From Symbiodinium natans (lineage: Eukaryota; Sar; Dinophyceae; Suessiales; Symbiodiniaceae), in NCBI GenBank assembly GCA_905221605.1, contig CAJNDS010002167.1:336323-400322 (forward strand): a DNA stretch of 64,000 bases, in the 5' to 3' direction. Below are positions 10,793 to 20,454 of this stretch, one piece after another. Both the position numbers and the translations under genes were made by a program. The notes under the pieces are model-generated. The model did not search any database and was not told the DNA's origin. It worked only from the letters and a program-made list of their open reading frames with translations. How positions within the stretch are numbered: the stretch's first letter is position 1; every line of letters starts with the position of its first letter.

Positions 10793-10869
10793 CAAGAGCC
10801 CAGGCTTTCCTCAGCTTCCACCAGCGGGTGCGGCTACAGCAGCTGCCTCAGGGAGGCTTTCGCTTGGAG
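10793..10869 (+). CDS. exon left of an F7 element
   Basis: Acceptor TTCCTCAG|. The frame ARAQAFLSFHQRVRLQQLPQ then GGFRLE ends at GAG|GTTGAG in phase 0. Its partner exon at 11128 resumes in phase 0. GGAGCCAGCTGAGGA occurs at the end of this exon region and again at the right side of the element, i.e. a 15-bp direct repeat. Confidence 0.45.
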
Positions 10870-10902
10870 GTTGAGGAGCCAGCTGAGGACCCTGGGACTC
10901 CC

Positions 10903-11127
10903 CAATACCCCTTAATTATAAGGAAAAAATTCCTTAAATTATAATTGCTATCGGGTTCCTTATATGGTTCAAGGAATACATTCCAGGAATACTCCGAAAA
11001 TGAAAATAGGGTTCCTTGTATGTACATTCCTTAATTAAATAGGGGGTTTAGGGTTCAGGGTTTAGGGTTTTGGGTTTTGGGTTTTGGGTTTAGGGTTCAA
11101 GGTTCCCTTGTTTAAGGGGTATTGGAG
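10903..11127. mobile_element. F7 TIR element with array
   Basis: CCAATACCCCTTAATTA at the left and AAGGGGTATTGG at the right are inverted. The centre is AT-rich with TTTAGGG variants. Other F7 copies: 19803-19933 and 59698-59811, with ends CTTCCAAAACCCCTTAATTA. Confidence 0.75.
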
Positions 11128-11206
11128 CCAGCTGAGGAGGCTGAGAAGCCGCGTTCGAGGCTGCCTTTCTCTCCTGGCCGCTACGATGCCATCACCAGAG
11201 GCGGGG
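11128..11206 (+). CDS. exon right of an F7 element
   Basis: Begins after the element end TTGGAG|. PAEEAEKPRSRLPFSPGRYD then AITRGGG run to a donor G|GTTTAG. Phase agrees with the exon ending at 10869, so a splice removing 10870-11127 gives a continuous frame. Confidence 0.45.
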
Positions 11207-11560
11207 GTTTAGGGTTTAGGGTTGAGGGTTTAGGGTTTAGAGTTTAGGGTTTAGGGTTTTGGGTTTTGGGTTTAGGGTTTAGGGTTTAGGGGGTTTGTGT
11301 GCACCTCAGCAGCCATCGCCTAAGGTGGACAAAATTTGCAGACCCCCAAACGCCCCCACCCGCCTAAAGTACCAAGCCTTTTGAAGCTCCCTACAAAAAC
11401 TGCCCAAAACCCAAGCCCGAACCTATAAAACCACCCGAAGGTCCGAACAATGTGGGTGCCTACGCCTGGGTCTCGAGACGGATGCGCAGCGCCAAGAGTG
11501 CGCGGCACCAGGGTAACCCTAAACCCTCAACCCTGAACCCTAAACCCTAAACTGCCGAAG

Positions 11561-11587
11561 CGCGCCCGGAGCTATGAGCATAAAAAG
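11561..11587 (+). CDS. short exon left of a GA-AG insertion
   Basis: CCGAAG| then RARSYEHKK. The 9-bp AAGGAGCTC at 11585-11593 recurs at 11806-11814. Splicing AAG|GA...AAG|GAG joins RARSYEHKK to ELRWIWGCKGLRLSVRG (11809-11866) without changing frame. Confidence 0.45.
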
Positions 11588-11677
11588 GAGCTCTGAGTCT
11601 GGGCTTTGGGGGGGGGGGGGGGGGGAATTTAGGTGTTGAGGGTTTTCTTGGGGGGGGGTGGGGGGGGTGGGGGTGAG

Positions 11678-11790
11678 TTTTCTACCAATTGCTTAAGAAC
11701 CCCCCAAAAAATGTATAAATATTCTTCCTTATAAGGGTAACACAGGGATTATTATCTTTCATTTTTTAGGGGTTCTTAAGCAAATAGTAG
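11678..11790. mobile_element. F2 TIR element
   Basis: CTACCAATTGCTTAAGAACC and GGTTCTTAAGCAAATAGTAG are inverted ends. The core has TATTCTTCCTTATAAGGGTAA, shared by copies at 24461, 31417 and 56690. Homopolymer C/G runs adjoin the ends in most copies. Confidence 0.85.
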
Positions 11791-11808
11791 TTTTGGGTGG
11801 GCTTTAAG

Positions 11809-11866
11809 GAGCTCAGGTGGATATGGGGATGTAAGGGCTTGCGATTATCGGTGAGGGGTCCAGGGT
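11809..11866 (+). CDS. exon right of a GA-AG insertion
   Basis: ELRWIWGCKGLRLSVRGPG follows the right copy of AAGGAGCTC and is in frame with the exon at 11561-11587. Confidence 0.4.
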
Positions 11867-12180
11867 TCAGGGCTTAGTGGTTGTGCGGGGTAGTAGGAGG
11901 GGCCCCCTAGAAGTCAGCCTTCATCCTGTTGTTAACCTCGACTTCTACATCTTGTGTATATACGCATCTATATGTACATCTTCTTGTTAATCTATGTGGC
12001 TTCTCCTCTGGAATAAACCTTATTACCCTATTCCCCTAAACCCCAAACCCTATTTCCCTAAACCCTAAAGCCTATACTGTACCCTATTACCCTCTTACCC
12101 CATTACCTATTACCCTTTTACTCTATTACCCCATTACCCCATTGCCCTGTTACCTATTACCCTAAACCCTAAACCCTAAG

Positions 12181-12278
12181 ACTTCGCAACTCTTCGGATC
12201 TTTGCATGCGAAGCTCGCGGCAATCCATTCTCCAAGCTAACCCGACCCCAAAGGAAAGAAGCAGAGCAAGTAATCCAG
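12181..12278 (+). CDS. exon island, unknown
   Basis: Acceptor CCCTAAG| then FATLRIFACEARGNPFSKLT and RPQRKEAEQVIQ to the donor CAG|GTAGTT. The following 81-bp intron is AT-rich and carries TACTAAT-like branch sites; the next island RRSSDRSPKHPNHKPT starts at GTCTACCAG| in matching phase. One of the more protein-like islands; family unknown. Confidence 0.5.
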
Positions 12279-12591
12279 GTAGTTGTATAATACTAATACT
12301 ATATTAACACAACCATGTAAAGGGATCTAACCATATACTAATATGGTGATATATAGGTCTACCAGAGAAGAAGCTCTGACAGAAGCCCCAAACACCCGAA
12401 TCATAAACCCACCCGACCCAAGATCCTCCCCTAAACCCTAAACCCTGAGCCCTTAACCCCAAGCCCTAAACCCTAAACCCCAGACCCTAAACCCTAAACC
12501 CTAAACCCTAAACCCTAAACCCTAAACCCTAAACCCTAAACCCTGAACACACCGACCGAGAGTCCCCAAACTTCCTGCGCCAGGATTTCAG

Positions 12592-12650
12592 CCCAAGCGC
12601 TCGGGCACAGGGGCAAAAGTCCTTGTGGGGCTCGCCGTGCGGCTTACGGC
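12592..12650 (+). CDS. exon island, frame ambiguous
   Basis: Acceptor GATTTCAG| and donor GC|GTTTAG give PKRSGTGAKVLVGLAVRLT. A second open frame (TDRESPNFLRQDFSPSARAQ) covers 12550-12650, so the frame is not settled. Confidence 0.35.
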
Positions 12651-12891
12651 GTTTAGGGTTTAGGGCTGAGGGTTCAGGGTTTAGGGTTTCGGGTTTAGGG
12701 TTTAGGGTTTAGGGTATGGCTTGAAGCTGTTTCCCTGAACCCTAGCTAGTAGAAAGCCTTTGTCCCTTTTTGGCGCGCTCTCGGCTTCCATTGACAACCC
12801 TGTTCGACCGACCCCGCTCTTTTGGACCCAGAGTCCCTAACTTAGGGTTTGGGGTTTAGGGTTCAGGGTTTAGTGTTCACGGTTTACGGAG

Positions 12892-12984
12892 CGTCCATGT
12901 ACCTCACTATTATGTACTTGCGCCCCAAAGTCCCTAAGTTGGAGGTGCTTTAAGGCCCAAGTATTCCCTATTTAGGTACATGGA
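12892..12984. mobile_element. small TIR element
   Basis: GTCCATGTACCT and AGGTACATGGAC are perfect 12-bp inverted repeats around about 70 bp. Single copy here. Confidence 0.6.
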
Positions 12985-13120
12985 CCCTTAGGGAGTAGGC
13001 CCTTATTCCTCTCTTTGTTTGTGGGTTCGGGTTCCCCTTGAAGTGCCTTGAAACCAAAAAAACGGGTACCCTGTTTATTCCTGGGTTACTCTTGGCGTCC
13101 AGCAAAAGGCACCCTTTCAG

Positions 13121-13168
13121 TCTTTGGCGACTGGGGGAGCCAAGCCAAATTGTGCCCTAAGCCAGAAG
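13121..13168 (+). CDS. exon island, 16 codons
   Basis: Acceptor CTTTCAG|, SLATGGAKPNCALSQK, donor AAG|GTTTGG, phase 0 both ends. The neighbouring upstream DNA is an F1-like fragment. Confidence 0.4.
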
Positions 13169-13331
13169 GTTTGGGGTTCAGGGTTTAGGGTTTAGGGTTT
13201 AGGGTTTAGGGTTTAGGGTTTAGGGTTTAGGGTTTAGGGTTTAGGGTTTAGGGTGATCTAAATGAGTTGCCCTTGTCGCTCATACTCAACTAGAAGGAGC
13301 CGAGATCCCCAAAAGAGCCCATAATCTCCAG

Positions 13332-13557
13332 AAACCCTAAACCCTAAACCCTAAACCCTAAACCCTAAACCCTAAACCCTAAACCCTAAACCCTAAACCC
13401 TAAACCCTAAACCCTAAACCCTAAACCCTAAACCATAACCCTAAACCCTAAACCCTAAACCCTAAACCCTAAACCCTAAACCCTAAACCCTAAACCCTAA
13501 ACCCTAAACCCTAAACCCTAAACCCTAAACCCTAAACCCTAAACCCTAAACCCTAAC
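13332..13557. repeat. longest (CCCTAAA)n array
   Basis: About 32 units over 225 bp with one AACCATAACC interruption near 13432: the longest telomere-like tract in the window. It lies far from any contig end, with coding islands on both sides. Confidence 0.95.
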
Positions 13558-14254
13558 CCGGACCCTCTCCCCACCCCACATGACTTGCCGCTTAGTACAG
13601 TTTTGGACTGCCAGACCCTTGAGCCCCTTGTCTAAAAGCCCTTTTGGGCTTAGGGTTTAGGGTTTAGGGTTTAGGGTTTACAGTGTAGAGGGACAAATAG
13701 AAATGATTCTGGCGCCTGTATTGCGACCTTTTGGGTTTAGGCTTCAGGGTGTAGGTCTTAGGGTTTAGGGTTTAGGGTTTAGGGTTTAGGGTTTAGGGTT
13801 TCCCTCAGAACACATCCAAGACGGACTTCTCCAGTCAAACCCATATCCCGCAGCCCAAGCAAGAAGCCTAGGGGTCTCAGGCTTGGCTTTAGGGTTTAGG
13901 GGTTGTAGGGTTTAAGGCTATAGGGCTTATTCTAGGGTTTCGGTTTTCGGGTTTCGGGCTAATTTTTCGGGTCAGCCCTTTCATGGACCATACACTCCCC
14001 GTTACTTTTCCAGAAGGAACCCTGAACCCGTTAAACCCTAGAAACCGCACAAGCCCTACCAGAAGCCGAATTTCGCCTCCACTGAATCTCAATGTCGAGC
14101 TCGAAAGAGATGCTCAAGGCAAAGCATGGCAGTTTAGGGTTTATTCGGCTTTAGGGTTTCGGGCTTAGGGTTTAGGGTTTAGGGTTTAGGGTTTAGGGTT
14201 TCGGGTTTAGGGTTTAGGGTTTCTCTACAAGCAAAAGCACTATAAGCCCTGAAG

Positions 14255-14353
14255 CACCCCCGCCCCCTCCCTCCACGCGGTCATGCGCGTCTGGCATGAC
14301 AAGTCCCGGCTCAGGAGGTCGTTGCTCTCGGATTTGGGAGGTTGGAGCAGGGA
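14255..14353 (+). CDS. exon island, basic helix
   Basis: CTGAAG| then TPAPSLHAVMRVWHDKSRLR and RSLLSDLGGWSRE to a donor GA|GTTTAG. GC3-rich; likely helical. Family unknown. 14354-14588 holds degenerate repeats and no other gene. Confidence 0.45.
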
Positions 14354-14588
14354 GTTTAGGGTTTAGGGTTCATCAAGTAAGTCCTTAGAAGGTTTTATTA
14401 TAAGGCTCATAAAGTTCATAAGGTTCAGGGTTGAGGGTATCAGGGTTATAGCCTAGGGGCCCGTAAATTGCTCCCGGCTGAGGGTTGACAATGTTAAGAC
14501 CTTGGATACACAACTCTTTTTAACCCTAATTATCAAGTCGTTGAAGTAGTGCGCTTAGTCAAGTCGTGCCATATTTGTACCCGTCGTC

Positions 14589-15863
14589 ATGGCACTGTCG
14601 AACGACTGCATCGGCCCATTGACGAGGGAAGAGGCTGCGCGAGTCTCGGCCACACCCGTCATCCTGGACGACGACCTTTGCACGGCGCTCAGCGGGGTCT
14701 CCCCGGCGTTCCTGCCTCTGGCTGCCCGCATGCCGCCGCTGTCGCGGCGGCTGTTGCTGCTTGGGGAGGACCCCCGTGCAGTTTCTCCGGATGGCTTGCT
14801 GGACGAGTTGGAGTTGCCCCCGCACTTGCGAGCCGCGGCTGCTCGAGGGCTACATCACGAGCACTCGATCCTGACGGTGCCCGATGCTCTTCCACCGGAC
14901 GCCTGCGCTCGCTTGCGTGCCGCGGTCGACGCGGACTGCAACCAGGGGTCCGACACCGTGGACGGTGGACCCGACCACCAACTCAACTGCACCCGGGAGC
15001 AGCTTACCGATCTCCTGGGCGCCGATGCGGCGAAGAAACTCTGGACACTGCCCTCAGCGTTTGCTGCGCTGCACAAGGACGTCGACATCGGAATCGACGA
15101 CGTTGCCTCGGAGGCCCTTGACGATCGCTACCTCCAGATTTTCATTCGGAGATATTCCGCTGAAACTCGTCCTTGGAATCCATTCCACACGGACGGTTCT
15201 GCTCTGACCATCAATGTCGCCCTCGAGGACGACTCGAACTTCTCCGGGGGTGGCCTGGTCGCATGCACCGCCGGTGAGATCCGGTTCTTGACACGCCGTC
15301 GCGGGGAAGCGACGGTGCATTCCTCCACTCTGCTGCACGCCGTGGCCCTCATGAAGGGAGGAGTTCGATACTCCCTGATCGTGTTCATCGGGCTGTCGCA
15401 AGCCAGACCAGCCGAGCTTTCGTTTGGGCAGATGACCGATGGGGCGCACCCGACCTTGAGGACCGGCACGCTGGGATCTCTGGGAGCAGTGGGAGCATCA
15501 CGTGAGGAGGAGGCCGCAGCGCTTCACACACTGATGAAGGACGCCGAGTTCATGGAGCTCTGTGTCGTCGTTCTTGGGCCTGAGCGGGTTGCCGGCATGC
15601 AGAAGACGTATGGAGGACTCTGTGGGGACGACGGTTCCTATGGGGGACAGCATCAAGGACTGGGCAGCCCTGGCAAGGAAATCGAGCAAGCCGTGCTGGG
15701 CTGCGCCGCGCCGCACTTGCGCCCTCTGTCCATCCTATCCCGGTCCAAGCTGTGTATGAATGAAGAGGATGGGACGAAGTCTCGTTCCCTGTGCTGCTGG
15801 TCGATGCTCGCGCTGATGACTACCATCTCTCAAAACGCCTCGCGTCTGACCGCTCGGGAGTAG
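14589..15863 (+). CDS. 2-oxoglutarate/Fe(II)-dependent oxygenase, intronless
   Basis: A 424-residue single-exon protein. It has the double-stranded beta-helix 2OG-Fe(II) oxygenase signature: HTD at residues 200-202, a GGGL turn at 220-223, distal His250 and the 2OG-binding Arg260 (GGVRYSLIVF). Spacing and the PFHTDG/KGGVRYSL context resemble prolyl-4-hydroxylase-type enzymes, which hydroxylate a substrate side chain using O2 and 2OG. Residues 1-190 are an unassigned N-terminal region and 290-424 a C-terminal extension; no signal peptide or membrane span is visible. The start is the first ATG after stops, GTCGTCATGG. Among the cellular genes here it is the only long one free of arrays and TIR elements, which suggests a retroposed copy or a recent arrival. 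I see no spliced-leader relic or A-tail. Substrate unknown. Confidence 0.75.
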   Translation: MALSNDCIGPLTREEAARVSATPVILDDDLCTALSGVSPAFLPLAARMPPLSRRLLLLGEDPRAVSPDGLLDELELPPHLRAAAARGLHHEHSILTVPDALPPDACARLRAAVDADCNQGSDTVDGGPDHQLNCTREQLTDLLGADAAKKLWTLPSAFAALHKDVDIGIDDVASEALDDRYLQIFIRRYSAETRPWNPFHTDGSALTINVALEDDSNFSGGGLVACTAGEIRFLTRRRGEATVHSSTLLHAVALMKGGVRYSLIVFIGLSQARPAELSFGQMTDGAHPTLRTGTLGSLGAVGASREEEAAALHTLMKDAEFMELCVVVLGPERVAGMQKTYGGLCGDDGSYGGQHQGLGSPGKEIEQAVLGCAAPHLRPLSILSRSKLCMNEEDGTKSRSLCCWSMLALMTTISQNASRLTARE

Positions 15864-16239
15864 AACAGACTTGGAGGATAGGGCCGCTTCAAGCCGGGCT
15901 TCGAGCGCCCTCGGAATCTTGAACCCTGAACCACCTCGAACCCACTACACCCTATAAACCCTTAACCCCTTAAACTCTTAAACGCCCCAAACGCCCCTGA
16001 ACCTCCCACTTTATGTGAAAACCCCTAAACTCTACACCCCAAACCTGCGGGAAGCTCCTAGACCCCAAGCCGGGCCCCAGGCCCTTCAACCGACCCCAAA
16101 ACCCTGAACAAACTCTCAACCCTAAGCTCCCAAACCCCGTAAGCCCTCAAGCCGATCCCCCAAACCCTAAACCCTAAACCCTAAACCCTAAACCCTAAAC
16201 CCTAAACCCTAAACCCTAAGCCCTGAAATGTCTCTCCAG
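15864..16239. other. degenerate repeat spacer
   Basis: CCCTAAA-like sequence with many single-base variants. No credible coding island, promoter or terminator recognised downstream of the oxygenase gene. Confidence 0.6.
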
Positions 16240-16310
16240 GAGCGCCATCGCTCGATCCTGGCCCTTGCGGAGCATGGTGGAAAAGCCTGCGAGGGTCCCC
16301 TTCCCAGCGG
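16240..16310 (+). CDS. exon island, frame ambiguous
   Basis: Acceptor TCTCCAG| and donor GG|GTTTGG are sharp. Frame 1 reads ERHRSILALAEHGGKACEGP, but the other two frames are also open. Probably the upstream exon of the gene that continues at 16919. Confidence 0.4.
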
Positions 16311-16685
16311 GTTTGGGGTTTGGGGTTTAGGGTTTGGGGTTTAGGGTTTGGGGTTTCGGGCTTGGGGTTCAGGGTTTAGGGTTTAGGGTTTAGGGTTTGG
16401 GGTTTAGGGTTTGGGGTTCAGGGTTTGGGGTTCGGGTTTGGGGTTTAGGGCTTGGGGTTTACGGTTTGGGGTTTCGGGTTTCGGGGTTGGTTGGGGTTTG
16501 GGGTTTGGGGTTCAGGGGTGTAGGGTTTGGGGTTTAGGGTTTTGGGTTCAGGGTTTAGGGTTTGGGGTTTAGGGTTTGGGGTTCAGGGTTTGGGGTTCGG
16601 GTTTGGGGTTTAGGGCTTGGGGTTTACGGTTTGGGGTTTCGGGTTTCGGGGTTGGTTGGGGTTTAGGGTTTAGGGCTTGGGGTGT
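16311..16685. repeat. degenerate array with 165-bp tandem duplication
   Basis: TTTGGGG/TTTAGGG mixture. A block starting at 16396 recurs from 16561 almost unchanged (including CGGGGTTGGTTGGGG), showing segmental duplication within an array. Confidence 0.8.
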
Positions 16686-16918
16686 ACCCACCCCCCCTCT
16701 CTTGCGCCGGCTTAGGGTGGGTTTTTTAGGGTTTCAGGTTTAGGGTTCAGGGCCCCATTCCCAGGATTTGGGGTTTAGGGTTCCAAAAGCGACCCCCCAA
16801 AAGAATGGGTACCCCTACTTTCGTAAAGCCCCCATGTGGGGTTTGGGGTTTAGGGTTTAGGGTTTAGGATTTAGGGTTTAGGGTTTAGGGTTTAGGGTTT
16901 AGGGTTTAGGGTGTTGAG

Positions 16919-17809
16919 GTGGTTGCTCCGGCCTGTGGATGTGGCTTTCGCAGGGTGTCTGGTAGCAGTCACAATAGCATCCCCGGAGTGAAGGGTGTCG
17001 GGTTTAGGGTTTAGGGTTTAGGGTTTAGGGTTTAGGGTTTAGGGTTTAGGGTTTCTTAGTAGCTGAATCAGTGCGCTTCTCACTTTTCGAGATACTATAA
17101 ATCCCCTATAGAACTGAAAGTGTGCACTTTCTTGGGGCTGAATGAACTCAGCAACTAAGAATATAGTTGATATAAGAGACAACAGATTTCACGAGCCGAG
17201 CCCCTTGGCCCTGTTGCAAGGTGTTGTAGAAATGGGGCCACTGGATGTGAGGAAGGGTTTAGGGTTTAGGGTTTAGGGTTTAGGGTTTAGGGTTTAGGGC
17301 TTAGGGCCTTCCAATTTCATAATGCCTGGTAGCAGTGTTGCCCTGCCTCTATGGGCACCTAGGATATTCTGAGCCTAAGGTCTTTTGGGAGGGTGCCATT
17401 CAGCCCGAACACCCTAAACCCTAAACCCTAAACCCTAAACCCTAAACCCCAAGAAGCTCCAACACCCCAACAAAATCCTAACACCATTACTCCCCGAGCT
17501 GCAGGGGTTTAGGGTTTAGGGTTTGGGGTTTAGGGTTTGGGGTGCCTTTAGGGTGCCTTTCGCAGGACCGGAGAGGGTCGTCAGGACCCGCCCTTGCCGC
17601 CATGTGTGGAGCCTCCTTGGGGACTAAGTGAACCTCAAAAGTGTTTAGGGTTTAAGGTTTAGGGGCCAGTTTAGGGCTTAGGGCCAGAGTTTTCGGGTTT
17701 CAGAAAAGCTGAAGGGACATGGAAAATGGCTTATGTACATATGTTCATGGTACTGAGGGTGGCCTTTGGGGTATGTTCTCCCAAAACCAAGGCCCATTTT
17801 GCCCCGAAG
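16919..17809 (+). CDS. six-exon gene, unknown protein
   Basis: Exons 16919-17001, 17186-17256, 17336-17378, 17454-17506, 17566-17640 and 17704-17809 can be joined with every phase matching. Peptides in order include VVAPACGCGFRR, FHEPSPLALLQGVVEMGPLD, LPCLYGHLGYSEPK, KLQHPNKILTPLLPELQ, DPPLPPCVEPPWGLSEP and AEGTWKMAYVHMFMVLRVAF. Acceptors are GTTGAG, ACAACAG, GTAGCAG, CCCAAG, TTCGCAG and TTTCAG; donors are mostly GTTTAG made by array edges. Introns are a TIR element plus array, then pure or degenerate arrays. The last exon contains a hydrophobic stretch. Homology unknown. Alternative frames exist in individual exons, so the chain is a hypothesis supported by phase agreement rather than proof. 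Confidence 0.45.
17043..17160. mobile_element. TIR element inside an intron
   Basis: TTCTTAGTAGCTGA and TCAGCAACTAAGAA are inverted ends. It lies between the first two exons of the gene at 16919-17809. Single copy here. Confidence 0.65.
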
Positions 17810-18015
17810 GTTTGTCCCTAAACCCTAAACCCTAAACCCTCAACCCTCAACCCTAAACCCTAAACCCTAAAGTGTTCATCCTGACCGTTTGCATGTGGGT
17901 TTTTGGTTCGAAGCAAGGGTCCGGTTTCGGGTGAACCGGTATGAGTCCGAGGGCTTAGAGTCTTCGAGGTTAGGGTTTAGGTTTTAGGGTTTAGGGTTTA
18001 GGGTGTTAGGTTTAG

Positions 18016-18178
18016 AGATCCCATCTGCGTTGCGTGGGTCGACAGCCGCCAGCAGAGGGACATCGGCTTGGCAAATTTCCCATGCATGACACAGTCTGTA
18101 GTCCTATACACGCTCAACACGAGACCCGAACCCCTTGGTACACGCCTACTACAGAGCCCGCCGATTACAGAGCCCTTT
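18016..18178 (+). CDS. exon, possible GH32-like fragment
   Basis: TTTAG| then 54 codons: DPICVAWVDSRQQRDIGLAN, then FPCMTQSVVLYTL and GTRLLQSPPITE. The order W-(V/M)...P-x-x-x-x-T...L-x-L...RLxQxP-I-x-E resembles the end of the five-bladed propeller in GH32 beta-fructofuranosidases/levanases, which cleave fructose linkages. The resemblance is partial and no catalytic residue is in this piece. A GT at 18139 could end the exon earlier. Confidence 0.35.
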
Positions 18179-18406
18179 TGACCATTTTGGGTACTCTTCC
18201 CTCGCTCTTCGGGCGGTGTGAATGCCCTCCAACACCCAGCCACAAGCCATGCCTGGGAGTTTGGCGTTATGCTTTAGGGTTTAGGGTTTAGGCGTCTGGG
18301 GCAATTTTGGGGCAGCAAGCTCCACTCGCCACTCCGGCGGAACCCTCTTGTTTTCAAAGAGCGCTTTGTTCTCACTTGGCTGTGGTACTCATAGGGCTGC
18401 TGTCAG

Positions 18407-18476
18407 AACAACGCAACCCGGCTCATGGCCGGGCAAACCTTGGATGATGGCACGGAGGCGCGATGCCCGGGCTTGG
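18407..18476 (+). CDS. exon island, unknown
   Basis: Acceptor GCTGTCAG|, NNATRLMAGQTLDDGTEARC then PGL, donor G|GTAGGA. Clean edges and good codon bias. It follows the GH32-like island and may belong to the same gene. Confidence 0.45.
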
Positions 18477-18930
18477 GTAGGATTTTGTGAGCCCGTTCGC
18501 CGATAGGGTGTAGGGTCCACGGTATAGGTTTTTAGGATTTCAGGCAGTGAGTGGTGCTTATGCGCGGCTTCAGGGAAGTGAGGGGAGCTGCACTTGCCAC
18601 CTTGGGTCGTTGGAGCATTGTCGTTGGGCTTAAGTTTATGCAGGGTTTTTCTCTCTGAACATAAGCACTTACCAGCTTAACCAGAGCTGCAAAAAAACAA
18701 TTAGAGACCTTCGCTTCGAGGGGGAACGTCCTCGGTTTGGGTTGAACATCCTACACCGGAAATCCAGAAACCCTACTCAGCCCTAAGGCCTAAAACCAAA
18801 CCTAACGTGTTTAGGGATTAGGGTGACGCCCTTGGCTGCTTCCCCCCACAATCCCCCTAAACCCTAAACCCTAAACCCTAAACCCTAAACCCTAAACCCT
18901 AAACCCTAAACCTCCCCCACCCACGCCGCA

Positions 18931-19062
18931 GGTAGCCATCCCACTCCCGGGAAGCTGGTCCGCAGGGGTCTCAGAGTGGGACAAGATGCCAGCATTCGCG
19001 GACCCCCTCCCAATGTTATCCGGCCCCTGTGGTTCATGGTGCTCATTGCCTGTGGTTCATGG
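18931..19062 (+). CDS. exon island, two open frames
   Basis: Acceptor GCCGCAG| to a TTTAGGG donor. Frame 1 gives VAIPLPGSWSAGVSEWDKMP; frame 2 gives GKLVRRGLRVGQDASIRGPP. I cannot choose between them. Confidence 0.35.
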
Positions 19063-19408
19063 TGGGTTTAGGGTTTAGGGTTTAAGGTGTAGGGCTTAGG
19101 ATTTAGGCTTCTGTGCCGAAATCGCCAGGAGCTCTCGATCCTAAAGCCCCGACCAAGCCTTGCAATCGATTCCCCAGCTCGGTGGTGTCGTGTGCAACTT
19201 GCCGGGGCCCCCGAGCAGTGAGAGGTCCGCCTTTACCTGCAGGTTACACGTTGTACGCAAGTAATTCCGAACCTCTCTCCCTCCTTTCAAAGGGCTACAT
19301 TCAGTGGAGCGCTGTTGGTTTTTGGGGTATAGCCATGGTCAGAAGTTGCCATCTCTGAGGGCATACACAGGGGGGTAGGGTTCTTGTAGGATCCTGTAGC
19401 AGGTTGAG

Positions 19409-19563
19409 GCTGGAGATCCCAAAGTCCCGGCCTCTTCTAAGCCCGGGCCTCTACTTTCTTCGCGAGCTTCGCTGCGGTGGAGCTGCGGGCTGGGTTCCCT
19501 CGCCGTGCGCCAAGAGACGTGCGTGCCTCTCGCCGTGCGCCAAGACTCCAAGAGACGTCTGGG
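19409..19563 (+). CDS. exon left of a pure telomere-array intron
   Basis: GGTTGAG| then AGDPKVPASSKPGPLLSSRA and SLRWSCGLGSLAVRQ...SKRRLG. The internal CTCGCCGTGCGCCAAGA unit is duplicated (LAVRQ twice). GGCAGATT ends this exon region (19563-19570) and recurs at 19635-19642 on the other side of the array. A GC-AG splice 19564-19635 restores the frame to ...RRLGQIEPGFSARAP. Confidence 0.5.
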
Positions 19564-19635
19564 GCAGATTAGGGTTTAGGGTTTAGGGTTTAGGGTTTAG
19601 GGTTTAGGGTTTAGGGTTTAGGGTTTAGGGTTTAG
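19564..19635. repeat. TTTAGGG array flanked by 8-bp direct repeat
   Basis: Nine TTTAGGG units between two copies of GGCAGATT. The array contains no TIR element, so the target-site-like repeat belongs to the telomeric tract itself. Read as an intron it starts GC and ends AG. Confidence 0.7.
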
Positions 19636-19802
19636 GCAGATTGAGCCAGGTTTCTCGGCCAGGGCCCCCCTGGGATCATTGCGTCATCGGAGAGTGGGAG
19701 TATCGTTCGGGACCTCGTGTGGAAGCCTCGGTCCTTCACGTGGGCGACACTTGAAGCATCTGCGCAGCTCCCCTCTTTTGACCTTGCTTGTGGGCAAACT
19801 TC
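19636..19802 (+). CDS. exon right of the telomere-array intron
   Basis: Continues the frame of 19409-19563 as QIEPGFSARAPLGSLRHRRV to a TGA at the F7 element. A second frame (ASSESGSIVRDLVWKPRSFT) is also open and codes more typically, so the reading frame after the insertion remains uncertain. Confidence 0.4.
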
Positions 19803-19933
19803 ACTGAGACTCCAAAACCCCTGAATTCAGGAATATATATATATATATATACACATACACCTTAAACTATATTGGAAACCCCAATATGATTTAAGGCATA
19901 TTCCTTTATTAAGGGGTTTTGGAGTCTCTGGGA
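19803..19933. mobile_element. F7 TIR element
   Basis: GAGACTCCAAAACCCCT and AGGGGTTTTGGAGTCTC are inverted ends; the core has TA repeats and TATATTGGAAACCCCAATATG. Confidence 0.8.
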
Positions 19934-20454
19934 ACTTGTGGGGGTGTTGCAAAGGCAGCCGTGCATCGCTACCCCCTGCGCGGGCCTCGTAGTCGAAGCT
20001 GCCAGGGCCCCTGTGCAGCTTCCGAAGCTTCGGCCGGGCCCCCCCTCCTGGCAGAAGCCCCGGCAGGGTGCGTGGCTCGGTTGGCGGGCTTCCCTTCGCC
20101 CGAGCCGCTGGCCTCAGGATGGGAGTCTTGGGCCTCTGCCTCTGCATCTGCCCCGGCCTGCGATCCTCAGCTGCCTCAGCTTTCCAGGGCACACACAGCT
20201 GCGCACACAGCTTCGCACTCAGCTGCTGCTGGCCACACGTCAGCTGCACTTCGCCGACTGCGTTCGGCTTCGCACACCCTCCCCCCTCCACTTTGAAGTG
20301 CCCCTAGAGAAGAAAACTCCCCAAAAGCAAGGACCCTCTCCAGTGTATGCATCCTATACGAATGCCATGGACCACAGGAATAATGTAAATAGTACAGAAA
20401 ATAGCACCGTACCCAAACAATGAGAAAGATACTGGCAAAATAGAACATGACAAT

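Noticed and set aside
13332-13557. True chromosome end
   Set aside because: Both orientations of the array occur dozens of times with unique sequence on each side; these are interstitial tracts.
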